6,046 nt of DNA, taken from contig JAAFHR010000220.1 in NCBI GenBank assembly GCA_013298455.1, positions 1-6,046 of the forward strand, read 5' to 3'. Below, piece after piece: positions 1 to 5,817 of this stretch (positions are counted from its first letter, which is position 1; each line of letters starts with the position of its first letter). The translations under genes and the position numbers were made by a program. The stretch is from Betaproteobacteria bacterium. Its GTDB lineage: Bacteria; Pseudomonadota; Gammaproteobacteria; Burkholderiales; Casimicrobiaceae. A model generated the notes under the pieces. That model did not search any database, was not told the DNA's origin, and saw only the letters and a list, made by a program, of their open reading frames with translations.

Positions 1-752
1 TGGGCGGTGCGAAAAAGATGATCGAAGACGGGCTCTTTACGTTGTTTCCGTGCGACGCTGTGTACGCCATGCACAACTCACCCGGCACGCCGTTGGGGCA
101 ATTTCACATGCGCTCTGGGGCGACGATGGCCTCATCCACGGCCGTTGAAATTCGAGTGCGCGGCGTGGGCGGACACGGCGCGTTTCCTCACAAAGCTGCG
201 GATCCGATTGTGGCGGCGTCGAGCATCGTGATGGCGCTGCAAACTATCGTGTCGAGAAGTATTGATCCGCAGCAAACAGCCGTGGTCACGGTGGGTGCGA
301 TTCACGCGGGCGATGCGGCCAATGTGATTCCGCAAGAGCTCACGATGAAGCTCTCGGTTCGCTCACTCGATCGCGACGTTGATCTGTTGCTAGAACAACG
401 CATTCGCGCCATCGCAGCCGCTCAGGCTGAGTGCTACGGCTGCTCGGTTGAAATTGACTACCACCGCGCGTACCCCGTGCTCGTCAACACCGAGGCTGAA
501 GCGCGATTCGCCTATGAGGTGGCTCGCGATTTGGTCGGGGCCGACAAAGCGGTGTGGAACTCACCCGCGATTACAGCGAGTGAAGACTTCGCCTTCATGC
601 TCGAAAAACTCCCCGGCTGTTACTTTTTCATCGGCAACGGTGACCAGCCCGGCAGCTGCATGGTGCACAACCCTGGCTACGATTTCAACGACGCCAATAT
701 CTCCGTTGGCGCGGCGATGTGGGTGGCCTTGGTGCAACGCTATTTGGTGTGA
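1..752 (+). CDS. M20-family amidohydrolase (hippurate hydrolase / aminoacylase-like), 5'-truncated by window edge
   Basis: C-terminal part of a zinc amidohydrolase of the M20D type (N-acyl amino acid, hippurate or IAA-amino-acid hydrolases), which cleave an amide bond to release a free amino acid. The reading frame is open from base 3 (Gly-Gly-Ala-Lys-Lys before the first ATG at 18), and this matches the family's usual GGAK-MIEDGLF run, so the ATG at 18 is internal. Counting from that Met, visible motifs are AMHN (His19, expected metal ligand), the dimerisation-domain signature GGHGAFPH...DPI (51-64), NVIP (103-106), SEDFAF (188-193) and VHNPGYDFND with the C-terminal metal-ligand His217. The first metal ligands (Cys/His of the GHD motif and the Glu of QPAEE) lie upstream of the window. 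About 249 of a usual 390-440 residues are present. No signal peptide can be judged. The family call is firm; the substrate cannot be read from this fragment. Confidence 0.93.
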   Translation, partial: GGAKKMIEDGLFTLFPCDAVYAMHNSPGTPLGQFHMRSGATMASSTAVEIRVRGVGGHGAFPHKAADPIVAASSIVMALQTIVSRSIDPQQTAVVTVGAIHAGDAANVIPQELTMKLSVRSLDRDVDLLLEQRIRAIAAAQAECYGCSVEIDYHRAYPVLVNTEAEARFAYEVARDLVGADKAVWNSPAITASEDFAFMLEKLPGCYFFIGNGDQPGSCMVHNPGYDFNDANISVGAAMWVALVQRYLV

Positions 753-773
753 GCGTTGGCTGCTGCCTTTCGC

Positions 774-808
774 GGCGCTGGTTTGTGGGCTGCAGCGCTT
801 CTTTTTTT
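774..808 (+). terminator. Intrinsic terminator after the amidohydrolase
   Basis: Stem GCGCTG (775-780) pairs with CAGCGC (793-798), extended by a G-T wobble at 774/799. The loop is 12 nt and TTCTTTTTTT (799-808) follows immediately. It begins 22 bases after the amidohydrolase stop codon on the same strand, as expected for Rho-independent termination. The stem is short but G+C-rich, and the T-tract is strong. Confidence 0.62.
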
Positions 809-810
809 GC

Positions 811-836
811 CACAGATTTCACAGATGAACACAGAT
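811..836. repeat. CACAGAT triple short repeat (dispersed-repeat type)
   Basis: Three copies of CACAGAT start at 811, 820 and 830 (9- and 10-bp spacing), preceded by a T-run and followed by TTTTT. From memory, near-identical strings (read on the other strand as ATCTGTG...ATCTGTG) recur in intergenic DNA of many unrelated bacteria and are often seen near GxxExxY-family genes. No such gene is present here. Their function is not established to my knowledge. The copies are seen directly; membership of a dispersed family is recalled, not searched. Confidence 0.6.
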
Positions 837-1005
837 TTTTGGGGCACTTTACAACCGCGAACTAAGAATTTGTGGCAACGACTTCCTTAATGAAATCCTT
901 GCTATATGTGGGCTACAAGGCGAAAAACCTACTTTTTGAATACTTCATTAATTTCGCGCTTCGCCAGATTTTTACTGGCGAAATACGATAAAGCCGTTTC
1001 CGCCG
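837..1005. other. A+T-rich intergenic strip without a convincing gene
   Basis: By hand count the stretch 811-990 is about 39% G+C, against roughly 60% in a sampled piece of the adjoining msrB. It holds one small open frame on the plus strand (890-991, 33 codons, starting MKSLLYVGYK). That frame has no Shine-Dalgarno sequence, and I recognise no homology in it. The strip lies between the 3' ends of two convergent genes, so it is not expected to hold their promoters. It could be decayed foreign DNA or simply a relaxed spacer. Confidence 0.5.
960..982 (-). terminator. Perfect 8-bp hairpin downstream of msrB (possible terminator or 3'-end stabiliser)
   Basis: TTCGCCAG (960-967) and CTGGCGAA (975-982) form a perfect 8-bp inverted repeat around a 7-nt A/T loop. 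It begins 24 bases beyond the msrB stop. No T-run follows on either strand, so it is not a canonical intrinsic terminator. A role in ending or protecting the msrB transcript is inferred from position only. Confidence 0.35.
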
Positions 1006-1401
1006 CTACACCGTTTCCCGAAACGTCATCGCCACCGAATTGATGCAGTAGCGCAGCCCTGTGGGCTTCGGCCCATCAGGGAAGACATGACCAAGGTGCG
1101 CGTCGCAGCGGGCGCAGAGCGTTTCGGTGCGGCGCATGAAGAAACTGTTGTCTTCTTTATCGATCACGTTGCCGGCAATCACGGGCCGGAAATAGCTCGG
1201 CCAACCTGTGCCTGAATCGAATTTTGTGTCACTCGCAAAGAGCGGCAAATCGCAGCACACGCAGTGATACACGCCCACCTTGTCGTGATCCCAAAAGCCG
1301 CCGCAAAATGCACGCTCGGTGCCGTGTTTGCGGGTGACTTCGTATTGCTCAGGGGTAAGTTGGGCGCGCCATTCGGCGTCGGTTTTTACGATTTTTTCCA
1401 T
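1006..1401 (-). CDS. msrB: Peptide-methionine (R)-S-oxide reductase MsrB
   Basis: Cytoplasmic repair enzyme that reduces methionine-R-sulfoxide in proteins back to methionine with thioredoxin as reductant. The 131-residue product is a single SelR/MsrB domain of normal length. Zinc-binding CxxC pairs are Cys47/Cys50 (CVCC) and Cys96/Cys99 (CARC). GTGWPSYF is at 64-71, HLGHVFPDGP at 102-111 supplies active-site histidines, and RYCINS holds catalytic Cys119. The recycling cysteine usual in GCGW is Thr65 here, but Cys33 (AFCGG) sits where the Xanthomonas-type enzyme has its alternative recycling Cys31. The ATG at 1401 begins the typical MsrB N-terminus (MEKIVKTDAEW). A longer in-frame extension would run through the REP element and the neighbouring gene's end and is not homologous to the family. 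The Shine-Dalgarno sequence is weak. It lies downstream of the molybdoenzyme on the same strand, 119 bp away, so co-transcription is possible. Confidence 0.96.
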   Translation of the reverse strand: MEKIVKTDAEWRAQLTPEQYEVTRKHGTERAFCGGFWDHDKVGVYHCVCCDLPLFASDTKFDSGTGWPSYFRPVIAGNVIDKEDNSFFMRRTETLCARCDAHLGHVFPDGPKPTGLRYCINSVAMTFRETV

Positions 1402-1439
1402 AGTTAATGCTTTCAAAGGTGCGCGGGATGTTGGCAACG

Positions 1440-1498
1440 TTTCGCGGCAAGCCGCTCCTACAAGGGTAGCGCTTTTGTAGGAGCCGCTTGCCACGAAA
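1440..1498. repeat. Inverted pair of REP elements (BIME-like)
   Basis: Two 24-base arms (1440-1463 and 1475-1498) are inverted copies matching at 22 of 24 positions across an 11-nt centre. Read outward from the centre, each arm starts with GTAGGAGC, and the left arm continues GGCTTGCCGCG. The GTAG foot next to a G+C-rich core is the layout of REP elements mobilised by REP-associated tyrosine transposases (RAYTs) in Pseudomonas, Stenotrophomonas and relatives. The right arm differs in its core (CCGCTTGCCACG), which weakens that copy's own hairpin. The pair begins about 22 bp after the molybdoenzyme stop, the usual 3'-end location. In RNA it would form one long hairpin that could protect the upstream mRNA or reduce read-through into msrB. 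Confidence 0.85.
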
Positions 1499-1520
1499 AG
1501 GTTGCGATGCAAAAAAGACG

Positions 1521-3683
1521 TTACGCCAACGAAATCTCCACTCGACAATCGTAAAACGTTGCGCCGCCGCCCAGGTCGGTGAGGGCTTGGCTCGTGAGAT
1601 CGTTCACGAAACCTTCGGTGCCGGGATGATCGCGCCAATGTCCCCAGAGGATCGTGGCGACGCCTTCGCGGGTGTCATCGGTGATTTTCGCTGCGAGTTT
1701 CATGTGGCCTCGATGATTGAAAACTTTCACGACTGCGCCGTTAGCGATGTTTCGATGTGCGGCGTCTTGCGGGTGCAACTGAACCGTGGGTGCGCCATGC
1801 GGTTTGGCGAGTTCCTCGATATTGGCAAACGTCGAATTCATGAAATTTCGAGCGGGCGGCGTATTGAGCGCCAGCGGGAATTGCGCCGTTAAGGCCGCAT
1901 CATCGTACTCATGCGGCGGTGTGTAGCAGGGCAGAGGATCGAGCCCGCGGGCTGCAAGTGTTTCTGAGTAAAACTCACATTTGCCCGACGGTGTGCCGAA
2001 GTCGCCGTTCATAAAGGGCGCGATGAAACCGTCTTTCTTCGGGTAGTTAAGCCGCAAAAATCCATCGCGCTCCAGCGTGTCGAAGGACTGACCTGTGAGC
2101 GAAGCGTGCGTCCAATCAAAGCTCGCACGAATCATTGATTCATCGGTTTCATCGAAGCACGGATCGGTGAGATTCATCGCTTTGGCAAGCCGGCGAAACA
2201 GTTCGGTGTTGGGCAAACTCTCGCCCACAGGCGCAATCGCGCGGCGGTTCAACACGATGTCGTAATGACCGTAGCTTCGGTTGATGTCGTCGTGTTCGGG
2301 CGAGCTGGTCGCGGGCAATACGATGTCGGCGTAGCGCGCCGTGTCGGTGATGAACAGATCGCTCACCACCGTGAATAAATCTTCACGTGCCAAGCCCGCA
2401 AGCACCTTGTTGCCATCGGGGGCGACGGCGGCAGGGTTGGCGTTGTAGACGAAGAGCGCTTTGACGGGCGTCGTTCCCCTCTCCCCCGGTGGGAGAGGGA
2501 CTCGGGGAGAGGGAGCCGAACGGAGCGCGAGCGCATCCCCCAGCTCACACATATTGATCACACGCGGTAACTGACCCTCCACTCGTGGCATCAAATCAGG
2601 CCGCTCAAGGTGCGCCGAGTGAATCGGATACGCACCCGATGTTGATAACAACGCACCGCCGCTCGCTTCGCGCCAAGCGCCAGTCAGCGCGGGTAAGCAC
2701 GACACCGTACGCACCGCCATGCCGCCCCCGCCGTGGCGCTGCATGCCGTAGTTCAACCGAATCGCGGCTTTCTTGGTGCTGCCGTAAGCGATGGCCAACG
2801 CCTCGATGTCGTTCGCACAAATGCCGCAAATACCGGCGGCTCGTTCGGGCGTCCAATCGGCCACACGTAGTTTCAGCGCGTCAAAGCCCAGTGTGTAGCT
2901 CGCGATGTAGTCGTGATCGAGCAAGTTTTCGCGGATCAACACATGCATTATCGCGAGCGCGAGCGCCGCATCGGTGCCGGGCTTGATGGGCAGCCATTGA
3001 TGACACTTTTCCGCCGACAAGGACCGATACGGATCAATAGCGATCAACTTTGCACCACGCCGTTTTGCCTCTTGGCAGCGGCTCCACAAATGCAAATTGG
3101 ATGTGATTGGATTGGTGCCCCAAAGGATGATGAGCTCGCTCTGGGCAAACGCCTCTACATCCATCCCAAGCCGCGAGCCCAAGGTGATCTGCAAACCAGC
3201 GGCACCGGCACTAGAGCAAATCGTTCGATCCAACTGCGATGCCCCGAGCGCATGAAAAAAGCGCCGATCCATCGAAGCGTACTGCAGCAATCCCATATTG
3301 CCCGCGTAGCTGTAGGGCAAGATCGCTTGCGCGCCGTCGCTCGCAATGATTGATTGGAAGTTTGATGCGATGGTGCTGAGCGCCTCAGTCCAAGAAATGG
3401 GTTCGAACTTCCCTTCGCCCTTTTTTCCGACGCGTTTGAGCGGCGTTTTGACCCGAGTAGGGTGATACGTGCGAAGCGGGTACTTCGCCACTTTCGTACA
3501 CAACACGCCCGCCGTCACGCTGTGAGAAATAGCGCCCTTGACATCAGTCAACACGCCATCCTTCACGTGATATTCCAACGCGCAGGTGTCGGGGCAGTCA
3601 TGCGGACAGGCACCCTTAGTGATATGGGTGAGCGTGGTGGTCTCCGCTGCAATTGGTTCCGTGGGGTTTTCGATAGCGACCAT
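1521..3683 (-). CDS. Molybdopterin-dependent oxidoreductase (Fe-S, DMSO-reductase superfamily)
   Basis: 720-residue Mo/W-bisMGD oxidoreductase of the COG0243 group. An N-terminal [4Fe-4S] motif has Cys26, Cys30, Cys34 and Cys62 (CPHDCPDTC...GVLC). RTICSSAGAAG places Cys156 as the likely metal ligand. Cofactor-binding stretches include WGTNPITSNLHLW (188-200), AIDPYRS (215-221), KPGTDAALAL (234-243), YNANPAAVAPD (413-423) and YADIVLPATSSPEHDD (451-466). A C-terminal molydop-binding domain follows (about 600-718). There is no Tat or Sec signal, so it is probably cytoplasmic. The substrate is unknown: family members are annotated generically, and no electron-transfer or membrane subunit is adjacent. 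Residues about 388-404 (SAPSPRVPLPPGERG and flanks) are encoded by a C/T-rich palindromic repeat and look like an insertion relative to the family as I recall it. ATG 3683 is chosen because it precedes the Fe-S motif and the next Met is residue 130. The Shine-Dalgarno sequence is weak. It diverges from the MipA gene and precedes msrB. Confidence 0.95.
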   Translation of the reverse strand: MVAIENPTEPIAAETTTLTHITKGACPHDCPDTCALEYHVKDGVLTDVKGAISHSVTAGVLCTKVAKYPLRTYHPTRVKTPLKRVGKKGEGKFEPISWTEALSTIASNFQSIIASDGAQAILPYSYAGNMGLLQYASMDRRFFHALGASQLDRTICSSAGAAGLQITLGSRLGMDVEAFAQSELIILWGTNPITSNLHLWSRCQEAKRRGAKLIAIDPYRSLSAEKCHQWLPIKPGTDAALALAIMHVLIRENLLDHDYIASYTLGFDALKLRVADWTPERAAGICGICANDIEALAIAYGSTKKAAIRLNYGMQRHGGGGMAVRTVSCLPALTGAWREASGGALLSTSGAYPIHSAHLERPDLMPRVEGQLPRVINMCELGDALALRSAPSPRVPLPPGERGTTPVKALFVYNANPAAVAPDGNKVLAGLAREDLFTVVSDLFITDTARYADIVLPATSSPEHDDINRSYGHYDIVLNRRAIAPVGESLPNTELFRRLAKAMNLTDPCFDETDESMIRASFDWTHASLTGQSFDTLERDGFLRLNYPKKDGFIAPFMNGDFGTPSGKCEFYSETLAARGLDPLPCYTPPHEYDDAALTAQFPLALNTPPARNFMNSTFANIEELAKPHGAPTVQLHPQDAAHRNIANGAVVKVFNHRGHMKLAAKITDDTREGVATILWGHWRDHPGTEGFVNDLTSQALTDLGGGATFYDCRVEISLA
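2472..2522. repeat. In-frame palindromic C/T-rich repeat inside the molybdoenzyme gene
   Basis: CCCTCTCCC (2477-2485) is followed 5 bases later by its perfect complement GGGAGAGGG (2491-2499), with a second direct copy at 2505-2513 (14-bp period). Short inverted ends CGTTC (2472-2476) and GAACG (2518-2522) delimit 51 bp, exactly 17 codons, so the frame is kept (residues 388-404). From memory, strings of this type (translated as PLPPGE...) are an abundant dispersed repeat in many proteobacterial genomes. The sequence structure is directly seen; the mobile origin and exact ends are inferred. Confidence 0.7.
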
Positions 3684-3709
3684 CGTGGATCTTTAACGTA
3701 CATTGCCTA

Positions 3710-3732
3710 GACCGAATTATCGATGTTCGGTC
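3710..3732. promoter_or_regulatory. 7-bp perfect dyad in the divergent promoter region (candidate operator)
   Basis: GACCGAA (3710-3716) and TTCGGTC (3726-3732) form a perfect inverted repeat around a 9-bp A/T-rich centre containing ATCGAT. It sits between two divergent genes, where a terminator would be pointless, and it overlaps the candidate -10 region of the molybdoenzyme gene. A regulator binding site controlling one or both genes is the natural reading. I cannot name the regulator. Confidence 0.45.
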
Positions 3733-3745
3733 GTCTGTGTGTCCC
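3716..3745 (-). promoter_or_regulatory. Candidate sigma-70 promoter for the molybdoenzyme gene
   Basis: On the minus strand, GATAAT (3721-3716, 5 of 6 to consensus) lies 18 bp from GGGACA (3745-3740, 4 of 6). Transcription would start near 3709, giving a leader of about 25 nt to the ATG at 3683. The -10 box and half the spacer fall inside the 7-bp dyad at 3710-3732. Assigned by eye only. Confidence 0.35.
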
Positions 3746-3786
3746 CCTAGTGGCGCCCACACCCTTCAACGCCACCCCGCTCCATC

Positions 3787-4722
3787 ATGCCGTTTTCGTT
3801 TCGCCTTGTTTCCCCGCTTCGGCGCACTGCGTTTACCCTTGCGCTCGCGTCAATCGCCATCCTCAGCGCAGCCCCCGCAGCGGCTCAATCGCCGCAAGCC
3901 TCCGCGCCGCCTGCGACTCAGACCAGCGCGAGCAATCCCAGCGCGTCGCTACCCACGCTTGGCACCGAGCCTGTCACCGGCACTGCCAACACTGACAGCA
4001 CGTTTAATTACACCTTGGGCGGCGCGGTGATTTACGCGCCTGCCTACATTGGCGCAGACACCCAGCGGGCTCGCGTCCGTCCGTTTTTTGCGGCGCAATA
4101 TGGCCGCTGGAGCATTGCTGATTCGCGTGCGACCACGGTGACCGATTTCGGCGCGGGCGCTTCCTACGCGCTGATTGATCGAGCCAGCTGGCGTGCAAGC
4201 CTGGGTTTGCGCTTGGACAACGGACGAAAGAGCGCCGATTCTCCGGAGCTCGTGGGCTTTGACGATGTCAAGGCCACGCTTCGCGGTCGCGCATCGGTGA
4301 GCTGGACACCGCAACCGAATTGGAATGTATCGAGTTCGGTACAAACCGATTTATTGGGCCGTAAAGGTGGCACGACACTCGGAATCGGCGCGAGCCGAAG
4401 CTTCCCGCTGGGCCCCACGCAGCGCATCAGCGTGTCCGCCGGTGCGATGTTCGCAGACCGTCAAAACATGATGACCTACTTTGGTGTGGATGCGGCAACG
4501 GCGCTCCGCTCTGGGAAACCGAAGTACACGCCGGGGGCGGGGCTACGAGACGTAGGCGTTGGCGTGTCACATAACCTTCGGATCAGCGAACGCTGGTTCA
4601 TGATGACTTCAGCCGGCGTGGCGCAGCTTGTCGGTGGCGCAGCCGATAGCCCCATTGCTCGCACTCGCACGCAAAGCGCGGTGACGCTGAGTGTGGCGTA
4701 TCAGTGTTGTGGGAAGCGATAA
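3787..4722 (+). CDS. MipA/OmpV family outer-membrane protein
   Basis: 311-residue secreted beta-barrel protein of the MipA/OmpV family. Founding members are the E. coli MltA-interacting scaffold protein and Vibrio OmpV; most homologues have no tested role. The N-terminus has a Sec signal peptide (RR at 12-13, hydrophobic core about 15-28, cleavage expected after APAAA near residue 33). A Ser/Ala/Thr/Pro/Gln-rich linker (about 34-66) follows, then a barrel of alternating amphipathic strands from FNYTLGGAVIYAPAYIGAD (73-91), which is the family's characteristic first strand, to TQSAVTLSVAY near the C-terminus. The protein ends YQCCGKR, so a Cys-Cys pair and basic tail follow the last strand, whereas outer-membrane proteins often end on an aromatic residue. 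ATG 3787 directly precedes the signal peptide, but no Shine-Dalgarno sequence is visible before it. It is divergent from the molybdoenzyme and convergent with ttcA, so it is probably transcribed alone. Confidence 0.88.
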   Translation: MPFSFRLVSPLRRTAFTLALASIAILSAAPAAAQSPQASAPPATQTSASNPSASLPTLGTEPVTGTANTDSTFNYTLGGAVIYAPAYIGADTQRARVRPFFAAQYGRWSIADSRATTVTDFGAGASYALIDRASWRASLGLRLDNGRKSADSPELVGFDDVKATLRGRASVSWTPQPNWNVSSSVQTDLLGRKGGTTLGIGASRSFPLGPTQRISVSAGAMFADRQNMMTYFGVDAATALRSGKPKYTPGAGLRDVGVGVSHNLRISERWFMMTSAGVAQLVGGAADSPIARTRTQSAVTLSVAYQCCGKR

Positions 4723-4812
4723 AAAGCGAATCTGATTTTCTGCATGATTCAGGGCTGTGTAGGCCGTAGCGTGTTGTCATGTTCAGTGCAGCGAAATATC
4801 AGCTCGGATGGC

Positions 4813-5811
4813 TCATGCTTCGGGGTGGTGCGTTGCTCCGAAACGAACGGTGACGCCCTGAGTTGCTTCCCGTGCGCTTTGCTCATCGCGCATCTTGGCT
4901 TCGATGTCCGAATCCACATCAAACGCGGTGTCGCCCAAGCTGTCCCAATCGCCGCGTGAGGTTGCATCAATCGAGGTGAAGTCAAAGAGCTTGGTATCGG
5001 CCAAATGCGACGGCACGACATTTTGCAGGCTGCGAAACATCGTCTCAACGCGGCCGGGAAACTTTTTGTCCCAGTCTTCGATCATGCGGCCAACTACAGC
5101 GCGTTGCAAGTTCGGTTGCGAGCCGCACAAATTGCACGGAATGATAGGAAACTCGCGTTCATTGGCGTATTTGACGATGTCTTTTTCGCGAACATAAGCG
5201 AGCGGTCGGATCACCACATGCTCGCCGTTATCGCTCACCAATTTCGGCGGCATCGCTTTGAGTTTGCCGCCGTAAAACATGTTGAGGAAAAACGTCTCCA
5301 AAATGTCGTCGCGGTGATGTCCGAGAGCAATTTTTGTGCAGCCCAATTCCTTGGCGGTGCGATACAAAATGCCGCGCCGCAACCGTGAGCAGAGCGAACA
5401 CATCGTTTTGCCTTCTTCGAGCACGCGCTTCACAATGCTGTAGGTATCTTGCTCAACGATCTTAAACGGCACGCCCGTGCTCTCTAAATACGCGGGCAGG
5501 ATGTGCTCCGGAAAATCGGGCTGCTTCTGGTCCAAATTGATCGCTATCAATTCGAAGTTCACAGGCGCGACCACTTGCAGCGCTTGCAGCATATCGAGCA
5601 TCGTGTAGCTGTCTTTGCCGCCCGACAAGCACACCATGATTTTGTCGCCCTCTTGAATCATGCCGAAATCGGTCACTGCTGCGCCGACGATGTTTCTCAG
5701 GCGCTTACCTTCGCGCGACAGCGAAAACGGTAAGGTGCGCGGTTTACGGGAAACCGACACCGATGCGGGTAAATCGGATGAAACTTCGCTTGCGGTGAGG
5801 GTGCTTTCCAT
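4813..5811 (-). CDS. ttcA: tRNA 2-thiocytidine(32) synthetase TtcA
   Basis: ATP-dependent tRNA-modifying enzyme that thiolates cytidine 32 in the anticodon loop of a subset of tRNAs, using a [4Fe-4S] cluster; it acts in the cytoplasm. The 332-residue product aligns along nearly its full length with E. coli TtcA. Visible motifs are the PP-loop SGGKDS (63-68), NLDQKQPDFPEHILP (92-106), CSLCSRLRRG with Cys138/Cys141 (138-147), GHHRDD (164-169), NMFYGGK (177-183) and IPCNLCGSQPNLQR with Cys226/Cys229 (224-237). In E. coli the cluster ligands are two cysteines of CxxC plus the first Cys of PCNLC, and all are conserved. Relative to E. coli there is an N-terminal extension of about 15 residues (Ser/Thr-rich) and a divergent acidic C-terminal tail after VVPSHL. 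The ATG at 5811 has no Shine-Dalgarno sequence. A -10-like TAAAAT ends 6 bases before it, compatible with leaderless translation. The gene is divergent from the next one. Confidence 0.97.
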   Translation of the reverse strand: MESTLTASEVSSDLPASVSVSRKPRTLPFSLSREGKRLRNIVGAAVTDFGMIQEGDKIMVCLSGGKDSYTMLDMLQALQVVAPVNFELIAINLDQKQPDFPEHILPAYLESTGVPFKIVEQDTYSIVKRVLEEGKTMCSLCSRLRRGILYRTAKELGCTKIALGHHRDDILETFFLNMFYGGKLKAMPPKLVSDNGEHVVIRPLAYVREKDIVKYANEREFPIIPCNLCGSQPNLQRAVVGRMIEDWDKKFPGRVETMFRSLQNVVPSHLADTKLFDFTSIDATSRGDWDSLGDTAFDVDSDIEAKMRDEQSAREATQGVTVRFGATHHPEA

Positions 5812-5817
5812 GCGAGT

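Noticed and set aside
448..828. 126-codon plus-strand frame overlapping the amidohydrolase end
   Set aside because: Ser/Thr/Arg/Trp-rich shadow in another frame of a conserved gene. It runs through the terminator and into the CACAGAT repeat.
811..836. CACAGAT copies as the start of a CRISPR array
   Set aside because: Units are only 7 bp with 2-3 bp between them. There are no unique spacers of the required length and no cas genes.
890..991. 33-codon frame (MKSLLYVGYK...) as a real small gene
   Set aside because: No Shine-Dalgarno sequence, no recognisable family, A+T-rich context where short frames are expected, and its end is part of a hairpin. Kept only as an observation.
1402..1638. 79-residue N-terminal extension of msrB in the same frame
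   Set aside because: It runs through the REP pair and overlaps the 3' end of the molybdoenzyme gene. It is Arg-rich with no family resemblance, and the MsrB domain begins normally at the ATG at 1401.
1488..1892. 134-codon plus-strand open frame
   Set aside because: Antisense to the well-supported molybdoenzyme gene and starts inside the REP arm. It has no recognisable motifs and is a shadow of a high-G+C gene, as are the frames at 2585-2986 and 2913-3353.
1521..3683. Molybdoenzyme as a biotin sulfoxide reductase (BisC) or a selenocysteine formate dehydrogenase
   Set aside because: BisC-type enzymes lack the N-terminal four-Cys Fe-S motif seen here, and there is no in-frame TGA at the metal-ligand position (it is Cys156). 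The generic family call is all the sequence supports.
4721..4750. Terminator for ttcA in the convergent gap (GAATC/GATTC then five T on the minus strand)
   Set aside because: The stem is only 5 bp and A/T-rich with a 13-nt loop, and two bases separate it from a short T-run, too weak to support.
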